The notes beneath the pieces were generated by a model. It saw nothing but the letters and a program-made list of their open reading frames with translations, ran no database searches and was not told where the DNA came from. The position numbers and the translations under genes were made by a program. This document shows positions 5,479-7,206 of a stretch of 7,206 nt of DNA, piece by piece. Where the stretch lies: assembly GCA_035720945.1 (NCBI GenBank), contig DASTNK010000003.1, positions 1 to 7,206 on the forward strand, written 5' to 3'. The DNA is from SCQX01 sp035720945 (GTDB lineage Bacteria; Pseudomonadota; Gammaproteobacteria; Burkholderiales; Burkholderiaceae_B). Each line of letters starts with the position of its first letter. The stretch's first letter is position 1.

Positions 5479-6232
5479 CGAAACCGCCCTTGACGTCGCT
5501 GCCGCACGCGCCCGCTGGCGGCGCTGGAAAATGTCGGGCTTCGACACCGCTGCGAACGCCATCGTGGACGGACAAGCACCGGCGCACCGCGCCGAGGAAC
5601 TCGCCGCACGCGTTCAGCAAGCACGCCTGGCTGCATACGAACAGGCCCGCGTGGAGGGTCATGGACTGGGCCATGCCGAAGGATTGCGGAGCGGCCTGGA
5701 CGAAGGCCGCGCGGCGGGCCGTGAAGAAGGCTATCAGGCCGGCTATGAAGCAGGACATGCCGACGGTCGCGCCCAAGGCGCGGAGCAAGCCGCAGCCGAA
5801 GCCACGCGCCTGGCGGGGCTGGCGGGAGCTTGCGCGCAGTCGCTCGCAGCGCTGGAGAATGAAGTCGGCGCGGCGCTCGCGTCGTTGAGTCTGCGCATCG
5901 CCGAGCACATCGTGCGCGGTGCGCTGGACATCGAACCGGAGCGTATCGTCGATCTGGTCCGCCAGGTGCTGGGCAACCGAGACACCGACCAGGACGTGTC
6001 CCTGACTCTACACGTGCATCCCAGCGATCTCGAACTCGTGCGCCACTATATGAAGAACGACCACCCCGGGGACAAATGGCGCTTGTGCGCGGTGGAGTCG
6101 ATGACGCCCGGCGGCTGCCTCATCCACTCGTCCCTGGGCGCGGTGGACGCCACGCTGGAAACCCGCTGGCACAACGTTTCCGCCGCGCTCGGCGTCCTCC
6201 CGCCTCCCGGACAGTCCCCTCGTGGAACCTGA
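5471..6232 (+). CDS. fliH: Flagellar export ATPase regulator FliH
   Basis: FliH (253 residues from this start) forms a dimer that binds the FliI ATPase, restrains its activity, and anchors it at the C-ring via FliN and at the export gate via FlhA. Near the N-terminus, RWRRWKM (15-21) supplies two tryptophans (W16, W19), like the pair used for FliN/FlhA binding in enteric FliH. An Ala/Glu/Arg-rich helix (about 36-62) leads into glycines at every fourth residue from 63 to 103, the glycine-repeat segment typical of FliH. The C-terminal FliI-binding domain (about 120-240) includes VSLTLHVHPSDLELV and a conserved end with TPGGCLI and GAVDATLETRW. The ATG at 5471 overlaps the fliG stop and gives the MSDE N-terminus. 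The frame extends upstream to an ATG at 5351, but that would overlap conserved fliG by over 120 bp, so I reject it. Confidence 0.95.
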   Translation: MSDETALDVAAARARWRRWKMSGFDTAANAIVDGQAPAHRAEELAARVQQARLAAYEQARVEGHGLGHAEGLRSGLDEGRAAGREEGYQAGYEAGHADGRAQGAEQAAAEATRLAGLAGACAQSLAALENEVGAALASLSLRIAEHIVRGALDIEPERIVDLVRQVLGNRDTDQDVSLTLHVHPSDLELVRHYMKNDHPGDKWRLCAVESMTPGGCLIHSSLGAVDATLETRWHNVSAALGVLPPPGQSPRGT

Positions 6233-7206
6233 CCACACCGACACGCCCGGCGCGCGCTGGCGGCTGCGGCTGGCGGCCGACGCCAGACGCATTCCGCTCG
6301 TGCCGCCATTCACCGCCAGCGGCAGAGTGACACGCGCCACTGGCTTGGTGATCGAGGCCACAGGGCTGCGAATGGCCGTCGGCGCCGCATGCCGAATAGA
6401 AATCGCACCCGGAAGCGAGCGCTGGGCGGACGCGGAGGTGGTGGGCTTCCATGGCCAGGTCTTGTATTTGATGCCCCAGAGCGACATCTCGGGGCTGCCA
6501 CCCGGCGCGCGCGTGCTGCCCGCCGAACCCGACAAACCCGTTCCGGGAAACGCCACGACACAAGACCGGCGGGCCATGTCGGCACAAACCCGGCGCCTTC
6601 CGGTTGGGGAAACCCTGCTTGGCCGTGTCGTGGACGGCTCGGGCAATCCGCTCGATGGACTTGGCCCCCTGCGCCACGCCCATATGGCGCCCCTGACGGC
6701 ACGGGCAATCAACCCGCTTGCGCGAGCGCCCATCGACACGGTGCTCGACGTGGGCGTGCGCGCCGTCAACGGGCTGCTAACCGTCGGCCGAGGCCAACGC
6801 ATGGGGCTGTTCGCCGGTTCCGGGGTCGGCAAAAGCGTTCTGCTGGGCATGATGGCGCGCTACACCGCGGCCGACATCATCGTCGTGGGGCTCATCGGCG
6901 AGCGCGGCCGTGAAGTCAAGGAGTTCATCGAGCACAACCTGGGGCCCGAGGGGCTGCGGCGCTCGGTCGTGGTGGCCGCGCCAGCCGACGTCTCGCCCCT
7001 GCTGCGCCTGCAAGGCGCCGTCTATGCCACCCGTCTCGCCGAGTACTTCCGCGACATGGGGAGGCACGTGCTGTTGATCATGGATTCACTCACCCGTTTT
7101 GCCATGGCGCAGCGCGAGATCGCTCTGGCGATCGGCGAGCCACCGGCGACCAAAGGCTACCCGCCATCGGTGTTCGCCAAGCTGCCGGCACTGGTGGAGC
7201 GCGCCG
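6222..7206 (+). CDS. fliI: Flagellar export ATPase FliI (3' end outside window)
   Basis: FliI is the F1-beta-like ATPase that energises substrate unfolding and loading at the flagellar type III export gate. The window holds 328 codons plus one base, roughly the first 70 percent of a protein usually about 440-480 long; no stop is reached. The N-terminal beta-barrel-like domain covers about 30-105. The ATPase core shows LLGRVVDGSGNPLDG (132-146), the Walker A loop AGSGVGKS (198-205; K204), GLIGERGREVKEF (223-235), where E227 is the expected catalytic glutamate, and a Walker B strand HVLLIMDSLTRFAMAQRE (282-299; D288). KGYPPSVFAKLP (311-322) is the family-specific loop. The start is taken as GTG at 6222, overlapping fliH by 11 bp, with GGACAG at 6209-6214 as a possible ribosome site. 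The first in-frame ATG is codon 51, which would remove half of the N-terminal domain. Type III-secretion homologues are similar, but the fliH neighbour settles the flagellar call. Confidence 0.96.
   Translation, partial: MEPDHTDTPGARWRLRLAADARRIPLVPPFTASGRVTRATGLVIEATGLRMAVGAACRIEIAPGSERWADAEVVGFHGQVLYLMPQSDISGLPPGARVLPAEPDKPVPGNATTQDRRAMSAQTRRLPVGETLLGRVVDGSGNPLDGLGPLRHAHMAPLTARAINPLARAPIDTVLDVGVRAVNGLLTVGRGQRMGLFAGSGVGKSVLLGMMARYTAADIIVVGLIGERGREVKEFIEHNLGPEGLRRSVVVAAPADVSPLLRLQGAVYATRLAEYFRDMGRHVLLIMDSLTRFAMAQREIALAIGEPPATKGYPPSVFAKLPALVERA

Overview
The window is a segment of a flagellar gene cluster from a GC-rich proteobacterium. The protein sequences and gene layout suggest a betaproteobacterium of the Burkholderiales, possibly Alcaligenaceae (Bordetella/Achromobacter-like). 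That placement is inferred from family resemblance, not from a search. The pointers are a FliK-like gene and a stand-alone FlhB C-terminal-domain gene downstream of fliT, and a fliE that points away from fliFGHI. I see no RNA genes, insertion sequences, CRISPR arrays or signs of horizontal transfer.

Layout. Left block, + strand (1-2040): the last codons of a preceding gene (probably fliS), then fliT (export chaperone), a fliK-type hook-length control gene, and a 103-residue protein equivalent to the cleaved cytoplasmic domain of FlhB. These genes are joined by 4-base ATGA stop/start overlaps. A single - strand gene, fliE (2045-2371), converges on this block with only four bases between the stop codons. 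A 421-bp non-coding region (2372-2792) separates fliE from the divergent fliF. It holds a sigma70-like promoter candidate facing fliF, a perfect inverted repeat just upstream of it, a hairpin in the fliE leader, and a 24-codon upstream ORF whose stop overlaps the fliF start codon. Right block, + strand (2793 to the window end): fliF (MS ring), fliG (rotor/switch), fliH (ATPase regulator) and fliI (export ATPase, cut by the window end). Each gene in this block overlaps the next by 8-14 bp.

How they fit together. FliF, FliE and FliG build the basal-body core: the MS ring, the MS-ring/rod junction and the torque-generating rotor face. FliH and FliI form the cytoplasmic ATPase complex that feeds the flagellar type III export gate. 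FliT handles filament-cap and late substrates. FliK and FlhB-type proteins control the switch from hook to filament export. Most of the window is conventional. The most unusual points are the FliK/stand-alone-FlhBc pair, the architecture of the fliF leader, a 22-bp perfect palindrome inside fliE, and a long uninterrupted GxxxG array in FliH.
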